Program-made: the position numbers and the translations under genes
Shown here: positions 26,170 to 35,533 of the stretch, piece by piece
Numbering within the stretch: position 1 is the stretch's first letter
Layout: each line of letters opens with the position of its first letter
NCBI GenBank assembly: GCA_963772065.1
Contig: CAVYVZ010000010.1
Span: 248,001 to 312,000, forward strand
Direction: 5' to 3'
Source of the DNA: CAVYVZ01 sp963772065
GTDB taxonomy: Bacteria > Acidobacteriota > Vicinamibacteria > Vicinamibacterales > UBA2999
Length of the DNA: 64,000 nucleotides
The notes under the pieces: model-generated
Told to the model about the DNA's origin: nothing
Seen by the model: the letters and a program-made list of their open reading frames with translations, nothing else
Databases searched by the model: none

Positions 26170-27720
26170 CTACTCAATCCTCGACGGATTGTTGAAGAGC
26201 ACTGTCAGGCGGATGCTGCCGTGGCCGTACTGCGGGAAGCCCGGCCGCGTCGGGTCGCCCGGATCGAGGTTCGACGCGGTGTCGTCCGGCGGAAACAGAA
26301 TCAGGGAGCTCAGGAACGCGAGAATCTGCTGGCGTTCCTTCGGGTGGAGCGCCGCGAATGCGTTACGGGCCTCCTGCGCTTCTCCGCCGTGACGCAGGAT
26401 CACCTCTGTCAGGTTGATGCTTCGACCATCGTGCCCGTACGGCGACGTCGATCCAACTCCCCACAGCGGCGTGGTCAGGAACACCCGTTGAGTCGATCCG
26501 TCGTACTCGCGCTCATGAAATTGAGCTCCGAGGTCGTGGCGCTTGAGATCGGTGTAGATGTTCCGGACCACGAACGGGCCATGCAGCGGCTTCTTCAGTG
26601 ATGGCAGGCCCGCGGAGTCGTTGACCTCGCTGAACAGAGGCCGCGCGGTGGCGAACAGCCGATTCAGGTGGCCCTGTTCCGGATCGAAGACGGTTTCGAC
26701 GTCTGCTACGCGCCGATCCCTCGCCAGAGCCAGATTCGGGATGTGGCAGCTCGTGCACCCGGCTTTCTCGAGCAGGCGGCGTCCCCGGTCCGTGTCGGCA
26801 TTCTGCTCACCTGTACCCGCCTTGAAGTAGTTCAACAGGTAGAACTCGAGGTGATCGACAACGGCAGGATCGAGCTCGCCGATCGTCGAAGGCGGCGCCT
26901 CGATGGCGTCCGTCGAGCCGTCGAGCACCATCCCAGCCGGCGTAGTGACGCGCGCCCCCGCTGCCGCCGCAGCCAGATCGGGGTCGGCGACCTGGAGGCC
27001 CATCTCCGCGTTCAGCGCACCGACGATGAACTCCCGCATCGAGATCGTGCCGCCGTGCGCGAAGAACGGCCGCACGCGGAGGTCGGGATCGACGCCTTCG
27101 ACCTCAGATGTGTCGGCCGTACCGTCGGGCCTTCCCGTGATCTGCCCGAAGCGAACGCCATTTGCCACGAGCGGTCGAACGACATTGCGGCCGCGCAGGA
27201 TCGCAGCCGCGATGGCCTTCGTGCGAAGCGCCCGGAGCTGTGTCGTCATCTCGTCCGCCAGCATTTCCTTGAGCCCAAGGCCGAACAGGTGCGGCGCGTC
27301 GCGGCTGTCGGGGCGCGTGACCACGTCGCCGCCGAAGCCCGCAGATCCGCGCGGCCGGCCATGGCACGCAGCGCAGCTGTCCGCGAGCCCCGCACCGATG
27401 ATCCGCACCCGCTCGACGTCGCCGACGCCGTCACCGGTGAGCGGCCCCTGGCCGCGGCTGACGGGGAACTTGCGCTGAAAGAGCTGTCGGCCGCGCCGAA
27501 TCGCTCGAAATGGGTCGCGGTTGATGATGAACGAGGAGGAGTCTTCGATGAACCAATCGCCTCGGCCCATTCCGATCTGTTCGTCGAGAGAGAGGGCGAT
27601 CCCCTCGCTCGCCGTGTTGGGCGCCATGGTGCGATCGATGAGCTGAGCGACGACGGGCACCGAGGTGGCGAAACCCGCGGCGCACACGAGGAACATCGCT
27701 AGCCGAGGGATCCTGGCCAT
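26170..27720 (-). CDS. Di-haem c-type oxidoreductase (MauG/CcpA-like DHOR family)
   Basis: A periplasmic protein with signal peptide (MARIPRLAMFLVCAAGFATSVPVVA). ATG 27720 is chosen because GAGGG precedes it. Two haem c sites are visible: CAACH (C116-H120) in IIGAGLADSCAACHGRPRG and CTSCH (C322-H326) in LEKAGCTSCHIPNLAL. The spacing and the text LFGLGLKEMLADE, SLKKPLHGPFVVRNIYTDLKRHDLG and TTPLWGVGSTSPYGHDGRS fit the di-haem oxidoreductase (DUF1592/thiol-oxidoreductase-like) group rather than the classical peroxidase. It transfers electrons in the periplasm; the substrate is unknown. It is followed upstream by a separate ECF sigma gene. Confidence 0.8.
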   Translation of the reverse strand: MARIPRLAMFLVCAAGFATSVPVVAQLIDRTMAPNTASEGIALSLDEQIGMGRGDWFIEDSSSFIINRDPFRAIRRGRQLFQRKFPVSRGQGPLTGDGVGDVERVRIIGAGLADSCAACHGRPRGSAGFGGDVVTRPDSRDAPHLFGLGLKEMLADEMTTQLRALRTKAIAAAILRGRNVVRPLVANGVRFGQITGRPDGTADTSEVEGVDPDLRVRPFFAHGGTISMREFIVGALNAEMGLQVADPDLAAAAAGARVTTPAGMVLDGSTDAIEAPPSTIGELDPAVVDHLEFYLLNYFKAGTGEQNADTDRGRRLLEKAGCTSCHIPNLALARDRRVADVETVFDPEQGHLNRLFATARPLFSEVNDSAGLPSLKKPLHGPFVVRNIYTDLKRHDLGAQFHEREYDGSTQRVFLTTPLWGVGSTSPYGHDGRSINLTEVILRHGGEAQEARNAFAALHPKERQQILAFLSSLILFPPDDTASNLDPGDPTRPGFPQYGHGSIRLTVLFNNPSRIE

Positions 27721-27826
27721 CGCTACCCTCTTTCTGGTGGCGTTCACGGGTCGGGGGGCCATTTCGCCCCTCTATCGAGACGATCGGAAAGCGAGAGGCA
27801 AAGACGACAGAGCGGAGCGCCGATAA

Positions 27827-28458
27827 TTACGCAGGAGCTTCGCTGAGCAGGCGGTAGAGATAAATACGTGCTTTCTCCCAGTCGCGCTGCACCGTCCGTT
27901 CGGAGACTCCCCGCATCGCACCGATCTCAGGGAAGGAGAAGCCGCAGAAGAACTTGAGATCGACGATCTCGGCCAGCGACGCATCCACGGCCGCCAGCTC
28001 GTCGAGGGCATCGCTGAGGCGCGAGAGGTCCTGGCGTCTGCTACGTTCTGCGCGGTCTGGGTATCAAGGGCGGTAACCTCGAACCGGCCACCTCGCTTCT
28101 GCGCACGCTGGCTGCGCACGTGATCGATGATGAGACCTCTCATCACGCGTGCGGCGTACGCCAAGAAGCGGCCGCGATCCGGGAACGCAGGCTCACGACT
28201 CGAGATCTCGAGATACGCTTCGTGCAGCAGCGTCGTCGCCCCCAGGTGGCCGCCGCCGGCGCGGGCGAGCTCGCGACGCGCCATCTGATGCAGTTCGGCA
28301 TACAACGCGGCGAACAACGCCTTCGCGGCAGACTCGTCGCCGCCCTCGGCTGAGGCGATACGCGCCGACAAGGTGGTATTCACCCGGACGTCACGTTCGC
28401 CGATTCCCGTGACCCAGTCAAGCCGCTCGTGCCTGACTCTTTCGTGATTCTCCGTCAT
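27827..28458 (-). CDS. ECF sigma factor, TIGR02999 type, frameshifted
   Basis: The ATG at 28458 starts MTENHERVRHERLDWV. The region-2 text is that of the acidobacterial/planctomycete ECF group: LYAELHQMARRELARAGGGHLGATTLLHEAYLEIS, GRFLAYAARVMRGLIIDHVR (quoted in parts: GATTLLHEAYLEIS, RFLAYAARVMRGLIIDH). Near 28045 the frame is lost. Adding one base (GACGCC to GACCGCC) recovers LSRLSDALDELAAVDASLAE, FFCGFSFPEIGAMRGVSERT and QRDWEKARIYLYRLL, the region-4 helix-turn-helix, ending at TAA 27827. This is the one frameshift in the window that looks like a deletion. It is divergent from the serine hydrolase gene with 25 bp between starts. Confidence 0.7.
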
Positions 28459-28480
28459 ATAATCCCGCCACTTCGGAGGC
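28458..28480 (+). promoter_or_regulatory. Candidate -10 box and Shine-Dalgarno for the serine hydrolase
   Basis: TATAAT (28458-28463) touches the start codon of the divergent sigma gene. CGGAGG (28475-28480) lies four bases before the ATG at 28484. No clear -35 box is visible. Confidence 0.4.
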
Positions 28481-28483
28481 TGT

Positions 28484-29639
28484 ATGCGCGTACGTGTCCG
28501 CGTGCTCGTTCTGCTCGTCGCGGCGTCGATCGCGGCGCTCTCGGCCCAGGCGCCGTCGCTCACATCCGCCTTCGCGGAGCTCGATACGTACGCGGCCCGC
28601 GAATACGCGCAGGATCCGGTCGGAAGCCTGCTGGTCGGCGTGGTCACGGACGCCGGTCTGGCATGGTCCAAAGGCTATGGATTCGCCGACGCCGAGGCGC
28701 GTCGACCGCCGACCGATCAGACTCCGTACAGGATGGGGTCAATCACGAAGCAGTTCGTGGGCCTCATGCTCCTTCAACTGGTGGAGCGCGGAAAGGTGCG
28801 CCTCAGCGATCCACTTGTCAAGTACGTCCCCGAGTTCTCGGCGGTCAAGAGCCCGTATCCCGACGCGCCGCCAGTCACCCTCGTGCAGCTGGCAACGATG
28901 ACGTCAGGGCTGGCGCGGGAGCCGTCGGGCGACTTCGACCACTCGACCGGCTCCTCGGCAAAGTGGGAGCAGATCGTGCTCGGCGTGCTGCCGCGCGTCA
29001 CCTACGCCCACGAGCCAGGAACGAAGGACCTGGTACTGCAACATCGGCTACGCGCTGCTTGGCCTCGCCCTCGGCCGAGCGGCGGGCCAGCCTTTCACCG
29101 CGTACGTGCGCGAGCACATCCTCCAGCCGCTTGGAATGTCGAAGAGCGGGTTCGACGTGAGCGAGCAGGTGCGACCCCTTCTCGCGCGAGGGTATGACGT
29201 TTCCAAGGATGGGAAGGTCGATTGGTCCGGTCCCGATTCCGAGTGGAACGGGCGCGGCTATCGCGTGCCGAACGGCGGCCTGATTTCCACGATGCGCGAT
29301 CTCTCGAAGTTCGTTGCCTGGGAGCTCGGTGCAGGACCGGCGACGATTCTCAAACGCGAGACGCAGCAGGACAACTACTCGCGCGTGCTGGTCGCGGCGA
29401 GCGACATGTTCAGCGGCTACGGCATCGGATTCCAGGTGAACCGCCGGCGCGGCGGGCTGGTGGCGCTGGGCCATGGAGGCACCACGAACGGATTCCTCTC
29501 GCAGGCGTACTTCGACCCCGAGTCGAAAACAGGAATCATCGTGTTCCGGAGCGTCACGGGAGGCAAGCTGAACCCGCTTCGAGTGTCGATGCAGGCGCTC
29601 GAGATGGTCAGCGCGGCGAGAAAAAAGGCAACGAACTAG
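28484..29639 (+). CDS. Exported serine hydrolase, beta-lactamase/penicillin-binding fold (class C-like), frameshifted
   Basis: The signal peptide is RVRVLVLLVAASIAALSAQA. The active-site SxxK is S86-I-T-K89 in YRMGSITKQFVGLMLLQL. The second motif Y-x-N appears as YCNIGYALLG, immediately after the frame break near 29030-29032 (CTGGTAC, one base too many). The third region is LVALGHGGTTNGF (HGG in place of KTG). The two reading frames together cover a complete beta-lactamase-related esterase or peptidase of about 385 residues. Such proteins are secreted and very common in Acidobacteriota; the substrate cannot be stated. It converges on the DUF349 gene. Confidence 0.75.
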
Positions 29640-29655
29640 TCTTCGGTCTTCGGCC

Positions 29656-32520
29656 TCAGGAAGCGCGCCGTTTCTGGTCGTAGAAGCGCCGTACGGCTCG
29701 CTGGAAGCGCTCGTTGAGCGGACCCGCGACCTCCGGCGGCACCGGCCCGAGGCGCATCCACTGCGACTGGGCGCTGCGGATCTCCTGCTCGGCGGCGCGC
29801 CATTTCGCTTCTTCGTTCTCGGCGCTCCGGCTGCCCATCGTGTTCGAGGCCAGGCGCTCGCGCCACTGCTGCGCGAGGAGCTCGGTCGGAGACAGCTGCT
29901 TGCTCGACGCCGACCTCGCCGGCACGAGCTCCTCGACACGCGTCACGAGCTTCTCCATCCGCTTCCGGGTGGCGTCCGGGTCCAGATCCGTGCCGCCGAA
30001 GGCGGCGGGCCACAGCGCCACCACCCTGCCGAGCGCCTGGTGATAGCGGACCGCCAGCTCCTCCTGCACGGCCCGCGGCAGCTCCGGCGCCTGCGCCCAC
30101 TTCTGGCGCGCGCCCTGGACGGCGGCGTAGAGGCCCTCAGGAGCGGACTCGGGGGCCGGCGCGTCGGCGGCCGTGCCAACGAGCGCTTCGAGCTCCTGGA
30201 CGACGTCGTTCCGTACCGCCACGCGGGCCTGAAGGTCGGCCTGGTCGCGGTGCTTGAATCGATCGAAGAATCGATCGCAGGCCGTGCGGAAGCGCTGCCA
30301 GATCGCCTCCGACTTCGACTTGCGCACGGGGCCGATCGTCTTCCACTCGGCCTGGAGTCTTTTCAGCTCGCTCGCGGCGCGGTCCCACTCCGACGAGTCG
30401 GCGAGCGCTTCGGCCTTCGCGCACAGCTCTTCCTTGCGCGCGAGGTTGGTGGACCATTCGTCCTTCCGCTTCCTGAGATCTTCCTGGCGGCGGGTGAAGA
30501 AGCGATCGCACGCGCTGCGAAAGCGCTCCCAGATCGACTTCTCGTGGCCGCGCGTCACCGGACCGATCGTTTTCCACTGCGCCTGGAGCTTCTGAATCTC
30601 CTGCGCGGTCTTGACCCAGTCGCTCGAATCGGCGAGTGTCTCCACGCGCGCGCACAGCTCCTGCTTGCGCGCGAGGTTGTTCGCCCGTTCCTGATTCTGC
30701 GCGGCGAAGTACGCCTCGGTGCGGACGTACGCCTCCTCCTGCGCGGTCTTGAAGCGCCGCCAGAGCGCCTCGCCCTGCGCGCGCGGCGCGGCCGCCACCT
30801 GCTTCCACCGGCCCTGCAGCTCGCGCATCTTCCGCGCGACCTCTTCGGGATGGTCGACGAGCTTCAACGCCTCCATCTCGCGCGTGAGCTCCTCCTGCAC
30901 CTGGAGGTTGGCCCAGCGCTGCCAGTCGTCGGCGTCCCGCAGCTCCTGCATGCGCGGTCCGAGCTTCGTCCGCGCCTCCTCGAGGCGCGTGGTGATCTCC
31001 TGCCGGTCCTTCTTCGACGGCAGCGGCACGCGCTGCTCCAGTGCCGCGCGAATCTCGCGCAGCGCCCGGTCGCCCGCCTTCAGCGTGATCTGCTCCTGCG
31101 CGGCGAGAATCTCGACCTGACGACAGAGCTGCTGCAGGCGGCGCAGGTGGTCCTGCTCCTGCTTGGCCCGCAGCTCCTGGATCTGATGCTCTTTCTCCTC
31201 GAGCGATGCGACGGCGCGCTCGAGCCGATCGGCGGCCTGCGGGTTTGCATCGCGATGCTCGCGCAGCATCTCCGCGTCGCGCCGCAGCCCGCGCCAGCGG
31301 GCGACGGTTTCCTCGACCGGCTGATCCGAGGCCACCAGCCGTTCGAGCTCCGACGCGAGCGTCTCGAGGCGTCCCGCGGCGGCCTCCGCGAGCACACGGC
31401 GGCGCTCGCGATCCTCGTACAACCGGCAGGCGTCCTGGAATCGCCGCGTCAGCGACGCGGCGTGGTCGGACGGCATCGGCGGCAGCGAGTCCCACTGCGC
31501 CTTCAGCTCCGCCGCCCGGTCCATCGATTCGTGGCCGCTCAGCCGCTCCATCTCGTCACAGATCGCGATGCGGTCCGCCTGCTCGCGTTCGATGGCACGA
31601 AGACGCTCGGCTTCCGCCTCGCGCTCGCGCTCGCGCTCGGCAATCGCTTCGCGCACGGCGTCGGATGCCGCCTCGAAGGTCTCCGCAAGCGCCGCCTCCA
31701 CCTCGACATCCGCCTGGAGTTCCGCCCAGCCGAGCCGAACCTCCGACAGCCTCGCCGCCGCCTCCGCGGGGTCGGCGACCGTGACCAGCGCCTCGGCCCG
31801 GCGGCGCAGGTCGTCGGCACGCCGGCAATCCTCGGCAGACATCTTCACGCCGGCTGCCTCCGACGCGGGATGTGCAGCCTCCTCGAGGGCGCGCAGCCGC
31901 ATGCGCGCACGGCGCGCGGCCACTTTGCTCCTTGCGCGCTGCGCGATGGCCTGCAGCGCCTCCGGATCGGCGACACGCTCGAGAGCCGCGACGGCTGCGT
32001 CGGTGTGCTCCGACTTGAGCGCGACCGCGGCGATCTCTTCGTGATCCGTCAGCCGCTCCAACGCGCGAAGTCGCGTGGCGCTGTCGGTCGCGTGCCGGCT
32101 CACGGAGCCGAGCAATCTCGTGTCGTCGAGCAGATCCACGGCGACGGCACGCACGGGGGCATTCGATGCGCTCTTTGCGGCCGTCGCAATTTCTCGCGTG
32201 CGTCCGAGCTCGACGAGCTGCGCCAGCACCGCGTGCGCCGACGGGGTATCGCTGGCTTCCATCGCCAGACCGGCGAGACCGCGGACCGCCTCGGCTCGCA
32301 CCTCTTCATCGGGATCCGTCCGCACCACCTCTCCGAGAACCGCCGCGTCGTCCACGCGCGAGACGGCGGCGCGTCGCACGCGCGCGTCGGCGTCCTCGCG
32401 CGCGAGGGCGCGCAACGCCTCCGCCTCATCGGGGCCCAGTTCATAGACGGCGGCGGCGCGAACGGAGGGATCGGCGTGCTTCCAGCGCGGTTGCGGACGG
32501 AGTTTCTCGAGAAGTCCCAT
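29656..32520 (-). CDS. Large coiled-coil protein with HEAT-like N-terminus and multiple DUF349 repeats
   Basis: ATG 32520 (MGLLEKLRPQPRW) is preferred over an upstream in-frame ATG because the extension runs through an inverted-repeat spacer. Residues 10-230 form HEAT-like armadillo helices (VRAAAVYELGPDEAEALRAL, VRRAAVSRVDDAAVL). A long charged coiled coil rich in Glu/Arg comes next. At least five DUF349 units then follow, seen as repeated ELxxLQAxWKTIGPVxR-like text and FRxACDRFFxRR. DUF349 proteins are cytosolic; some bind nucleic acid or ribosome-associated partners, but the function is unsettled. At 954 residues it is much longer than usual single-to-triple DUF349 proteins. Confidence 0.75.
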   Translation of the reverse strand: MGLLEKLRPQPRWKHADPSVRAAAVYELGPDEAEALRALAREDADARVRRAAVSRVDDAAVLGEVVRTDPDEEVRAEAVRGLAGLAMEASDTPSAHAVLAQLVELGRTREIATAAKSASNAPVRAVAVDLLDDTRLLGSVSRHATDSATRLRALERLTDHEEIAAVALKSEHTDAAVAALERVADPEALQAIAQRARSKVAARRARMRLRALEEAAHPASEAAGVKMSAEDCRRADDLRRRAEALVTVADPAEAAARLSEVRLGWAELQADVEVEAALAETFEAASDAVREAIAEREREREAEAERLRAIEREQADRIAICDEMERLSGHESMDRAAELKAQWDSLPPMPSDHAASLTRRFQDACRLYEDRERRRVLAEAAAGRLETLASELERLVASDQPVEETVARWRGLRRDAEMLREHRDANPQAADRLERAVASLEEKEHQIQELRAKQEQDHLRRLQQLCRQVEILAAQEQITLKAGDRALREIRAALEQRVPLPSKKDRQEITTRLEEARTKLGPRMQELRDADDWQRWANLQVQEELTREMEALKLVDHPEEVARKMRELQGRWKQVAAAPRAQGEALWRRFKTAQEEAYVRTEAYFAAQNQERANNLARKQELCARVETLADSSDWVKTAQEIQKLQAQWKTIGPVTRGHEKSIWERFRSACDRFFTRRQEDLRKRKDEWSTNLARKEELCAKAEALADSSEWDRAASELKRLQAEWKTIGPVRKSKSEAIWQRFRTACDRFFDRFKHRDQADLQARVAVRNDVVQELEALVGTAADAPAPESAPEGLYAAVQGARQKWAQAPELPRAVQEELAVRYHQALGRVVALWPAAFGGTDLDPDATRKRMEKLVTRVEELVPARSASSKQLSPTELLAQQWRERLASNTMGSRSAENEEAKWRAAEQEIRSAQSQWMRLGPVPPEVAGPLNERFQRAVRRFYDQKRRAS

Positions 32521-32542
32521 CAGGTACTCGTGCTCTGAGCTG

Positions 32543-32650
32543 TGAGGTCCCGGACAAAATGAGCCACAGGGAGATCGGGGAGATCCGGGAGACTGCATTG
32601 GCTCCCCGATCTCCCGGACCTCCCTGTGATTTTCGGGAGCCGGGACCTCA
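32543..32650. repeat. Long nested inverted repeat upstream of the DUF349 gene
   Basis: TGAGGTCCCGG (32543-32553) is the exact complement of 32640-32650. Inside it, GGGAGATCGGGGAG (32569-32582) complements CTCCCCGATCTCCC (32602-32615), and CACAGGGAG (32565-32573) complements CTCCCTGTG (32620-32628). The arms contain repeated GGGAGATC-like units. It begins 23 bases before the DUF349 start codon and would form a strong cruciform or a 5'-UTR hairpin. Confidence 0.85.
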
Positions 32651-33021
32651 TAGTCTACACCCTTGTGATGAACGGAGGTCGTGACGGCCATATTACGAAT
32701 GCAGGGGGTAAGCGGTTTACGTCAGCGATCTGAGACGCATGTCACGCCACACAGGTTTCGCGAAACTCCCGCTTCATCCGGCCGGGCGCCGGCATGGCTC
32801 TTTCTCTCCGACGATTCTGGTTCCAAGCTTTTGGATGTGTGCTCGGCGACGGTCCGCCCTACCGGCCGTTAACCAGTGCTGCCTCGTCGCGGTCGCTGAG
32901 CGGCCGCGACCTTGGCACTCCAGTGGTGTGACCACCACGTCGCGCCCTGAAAGAAGGCATCAAAGGCTAGAGCGTGGATCGATCGCGCCCGGTAAATTTC
33001 GAAACGCTGCTCGCCATGGAG
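32651..33021. other. Gene-poor interval with strong dyads, no supported coding region
   Basis: No frame here has a convincing start, Shine-Dalgarno or protein-like composition. The stretch contains a perfect palindrome GTTTCGCGAAAC (32754-32765). A hairpin GTCGCGGTCGC-TGA-GCGGCCGCGAC (32886-32910) has 11 pairs including one G-T, and a second hairpin GTGGTG-TGAC-CACCAC lies at 32923-32938. No tRNA-like T-loop is present. It may hold the DUF349 promoter or a small structured RNA. Confidence 0.5.
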
Positions 33022-33117
33022 GGGGCGAGGGGTCAGGGGCCAGGGGCCAGGGGAGAGAGCTGTCAGAAGGCTGGAGACTGATTCCTTGTGCCTGAATCAG
33101 CCCTCGCCCCTCGCCCC
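33022..33117. repeat. GGGGCGAGGGG / CCCCTCGCCCC inverted-repeat spacer downstream of glnN
   Basis: Purine-rich units (GGGGCGAGGGG 33022-33032, then two CAGGGGC repeats) are mirrored by CCCCTCGCCCC (33107-33117) and further CCCTCG units. A separate small hairpin CTGATTC/GAATCAG (33078-33084/33094-33100) sits in the loop. It starts 24 bases after the glnN stop codon and may act as its 3'-end structure. It has no T-tract. Confidence 0.75.
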
Positions 33118-33140
33118 TCGACCCTCGCCCCTGATCGTGC

Positions 33141-35321
33141 TCACTTAATGAATAGCATTTCCCTGTAGGTTGGCAGTGGCCACAGCTCGTGCGGCGTGGC
33201 AACTTCGATCTGATCGCCGATGTCGCGCAGCCGGGCCATGGCGGGAATCACCTTGTCCCGCATGTGCTTCGCATGCTTCTCGGTCGAGGCGCTCGAGTGC
33301 TCGAGCAGGTCGGCGAGCGCATCGGACTGCGACATGAAGTTGTCCACGAGCTTGGTGTACGAGGCCAGGAGCTTCTTGCCCTGCCGCGACGTGCTGCCGG
33401 CTTTTGCGACGGCAGACACGCTCTCCGCCACCTGCTTCTGGTACTGCAGCGCAGCCGGCAGGATGTACCGGTTCGCCATCAGCACCATCAGCTGCGCCTC
33501 GACGTTGACCGTCTTGCAGTAGGTCTCGAAGTTCACCTCGTAGCGCGCGTGCAGCTCGCGCTCGTTGAGCACCTTGTGCTTCTCGAACAGCTTCGCGACG
33601 TCGGGCTTGACGAGCTCGTGGAGCGCGTCGACCGTGTTGCGCAGGTTCAGCAGACCGCGCTTGGCCGCTTCCTTCTGCCACTCGTCCGAGTAGTTGTTGC
33701 CGTTGAAGATGATCCGCTTGTGCTCCTTGGCGAGCTTCGTCAAGAGCTTGGCGACCGCCTTCGACAGGTCCTCGCCGCCCTTCACGGCCTTCTCGAGCTC
33801 GTCGGCGACTGACTCGAGCGCGTCGGCCACGGCCACGTTCAACACCAGGTTTGGCCAGGCGATGTTCTGGCTCGACGACACGGCGCGGAATTCGAACTTG
33901 TTGCCGGTGAACGCGAACGGACTGGTGCGGTTCCGGTCGCCCGCGTCGCGCGGCAGCTTCGGCAGCACGCTCGCGCCGACGTCGAGGGTCCCGCCCTGCT
34001 TCGTGCTTTTCGCGCCGCCCTTCTCGAGCTGCTGGAAGATGTCGGTCAGCATGTCGCCGAGAAAGATCGACAGGATGGCCGGCGGGGCCTCGTTCGCGCC
34101 GAGCCGGTGGTCGTTGCCGGCGCTGGCGATGCTCGCGCGCAGCACGCCCTGCCACTTGTCGACCGCCCGCAGCACCGCGGCGCAGAAGACGAGGAACTGC
34201 ATGTTGTCGTGCGGCGTCTCGCCCGGGCCGAGCAGGTTGTTGCCAAACTCGTCGGACATCGACCAGTTATTGTGCTTGCCGGAGCCGTTGACCCCCGCAA
34301 ACGGTTTCTCGTGGAGGAGACACGCCAGGCCGTACCTCGGCGCGACGCGCTTCATCGTCTCCATCGTGATCATCTGATGGTCGGCCGCCACGTTGGCGGT
34401 CTCGAACACCGGCGCGATCTGGTACTGGCTCGGTGCCACCTCGTTGTGGCGCGTTTTCACCGGCACGCCGATCTTGTACAGCTCGCTCTCCATCTCCGCC
34501 ATGAACGCCATGACGCGCTCGGGAATCGAGCCGAAGTACTGATCCTCGAGCTCCTGCCCCTTCGGAGGACGCGCGCCGAAGAGCGTGCGACCCGCGTTGA
34601 TCAAATCAGGACGCGCGAAATAGAAGTTGCGATCGATCAGGAAGTACTCCTGCTCCGGACCGCACGTCGTCGCCACGCGCTCGGCGCTGGAGCCAAAGAG
34701 CTTCAGCACGCGCACCGCCTGCTTCGAGAGCGCATCCATCGACCGCAGGAGCGGCGTCTTCTTGTCGAGCGCCTCACCCGTCCAGCTCACGAACGCGGTC
34801 GGAATCACGAGCGTGACGCTGTTGCCGTAGGTGAAGAGGAACGGCGGGCTCGTGGGATCCCATGCGGTGTAGCCGCGCGCCTCGAACGTGGACCGCATTC
34901 CGCCAGAGGGGAAACTCGACGCGTCAGGCTCGCCCTGCACGAGCTCCTTGCCGCGGAACTCCACCAGTGCCTTCCCGTCGGGTCCGGGCGAGAGAAATGA
35001 ATCGTGCTTCTCGGCCGTGATGCCGGTGAGCGGAAAGAACCAGTGCGTGTAGTGTGTGGCGCCGTGCTCGACGGCCCAGTCCTTCAGCGCGCTGGCGATG
35101 GCGTCTGCCGTCGATGGATCGAGCGCCTCCCCTCGCGTAATCGTCGCGCGCAACGCGCGATACGCGGGCTTGGGCAGACGCGCCTGCTGCACCTGGTCGT
35201 TGAACGCGAGGGAGCCGAACTGCTCGGCGGCCTTCGATGGCGTCATGGCGGTGGTACGACCTTCGGTCAACGACCAGTCGCGAATGCTCTTCACGGCTTC
35301 AGCAAGTGCAGCGGATCCCAT
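33141..35321 (-). CDS. glnN: Glutamine synthetase type III
   Basis: 726 residues from ATG 35321 (MGSAALAEAVKSIRDW), the typical length of GSIII. The enzyme makes glutamine from glutamate, ammonia and ATP as a dodecamer. Hallmarks are THWFFPLTGITAEKHDSF, CGPEQEYFLIDRNFY (metal-binding Glu), KTRHNEVAPSQYQIAP, HEKPFAGVNGSGKHNNWSM (ammonium/ATP region), GNDHRLGANEAPPAI and SPFAFTGNKFEFRAVSS. Longer in-frame starts exist upstream but lack family similarity. A promoter is proposed at 35377-35406. It diverges from the ArsR-methyltransferase gene, with a 246-bp control region between them. Confidence 0.95.
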   Translation of the reverse strand: MGSAALAEAVKSIRDWSLTEGRTTAMTPSKAAEQFGSLAFNDQVQQARLPKPAYRALRATITRGEALDPSTADAIASALKDWAVEHGATHYTHWFFPLTGITAEKHDSFLSPGPDGKALVEFRGKELVQGEPDASSFPSGGMRSTFEARGYTAWDPTSPPFLFTYGNSVTLVIPTAFVSWTGEALDKKTPLLRSMDALSKQAVRVLKLFGSSAERVATTCGPEQEYFLIDRNFYFARPDLINAGRTLFGARPPKGQELEDQYFGSIPERVMAFMAEMESELYKIGVPVKTRHNEVAPSQYQIAPVFETANVAADHQMITMETMKRVAPRYGLACLLHEKPFAGVNGSGKHNNWSMSDEFGNNLLGPGETPHDNMQFLVFCAAVLRAVDKWQGVLRASIASAGNDHRLGANEAPPAILSIFLGDMLTDIFQQLEKGGAKSTKQGGTLDVGASVLPKLPRDAGDRNRTSPFAFTGNKFEFRAVSSSQNIAWPNLVLNVAVADALESVADELEKAVKGGEDLSKAVAKLLTKLAKEHKRIIFNGNNYSDEWQKEAAKRGLLNLRNTVDALHELVKPDVAKLFEKHKVLNERELHARYEVNFETYCKTVNVEAQLMVLMANRYILPAALQYQKQVAESVSAVAKAGSTSRQGKKLLASYTKLVDNFMSQSDALADLLEHSSASTEKHAKHMRDKVIPAMARLRDIGDQIEVATPHELWPLPTYREMLFIK

Positions 35322-35376
35322 GGCGGCGGTTAGTCCTTTCGGTTGGGCGGCAGCGGCCGGGTGGTGAGAAGCACGC

Positions 35377-35406
35377 ATTATCCACGAATTGGAGCGCACT
35401 TAGCAA
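35377..35406 (-). promoter_or_regulatory. Candidate promoter for glnN
   Basis: On the minus strand TTGCTA (complement of 35401-35406) is followed after 18 bp by GATAAT (complement of 35377-35382, five of six -10 bases). The resulting leader to ATG 35321 would be about 50 nt. Confidence 0.4.
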
Positions 35407-35533
35407 TGTTCGACGCCTTTTTAGGGCGTGGAACCCTCAAAAAGTGCATAGTGACATCCGAGTTGTGCTTGACGTGCACATTTTACCGCGCACCCTGCAA
35501 TTTTGTCGACATCGTGCGTTACCCGTGTGGGTT

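Noticed and set aside
23590..29035. Programmed ribosomal frameshifting at GGTAC-like sites
   Set aside because: Similar breaks occur in many unrelated genes, lack slippery heptamers and downstream structures, and nearly all require removal of one base. Consensus error is simpler.
32521..32691. Longer N-terminus for the DUF349 protein
   Set aside because: The extension is encoded by the inverted-repeat spacer and is rich in Pro/Ser/Gly without similarity to the family. ATG 32520 begins a normal helical domain.
32651..33140. tRNA or other classical RNA gene in the glnN-DUF349 gap
   Set aside because: No T-loop GTTCRA, acceptor stem or CCA context was found; only isolated hairpins are present.
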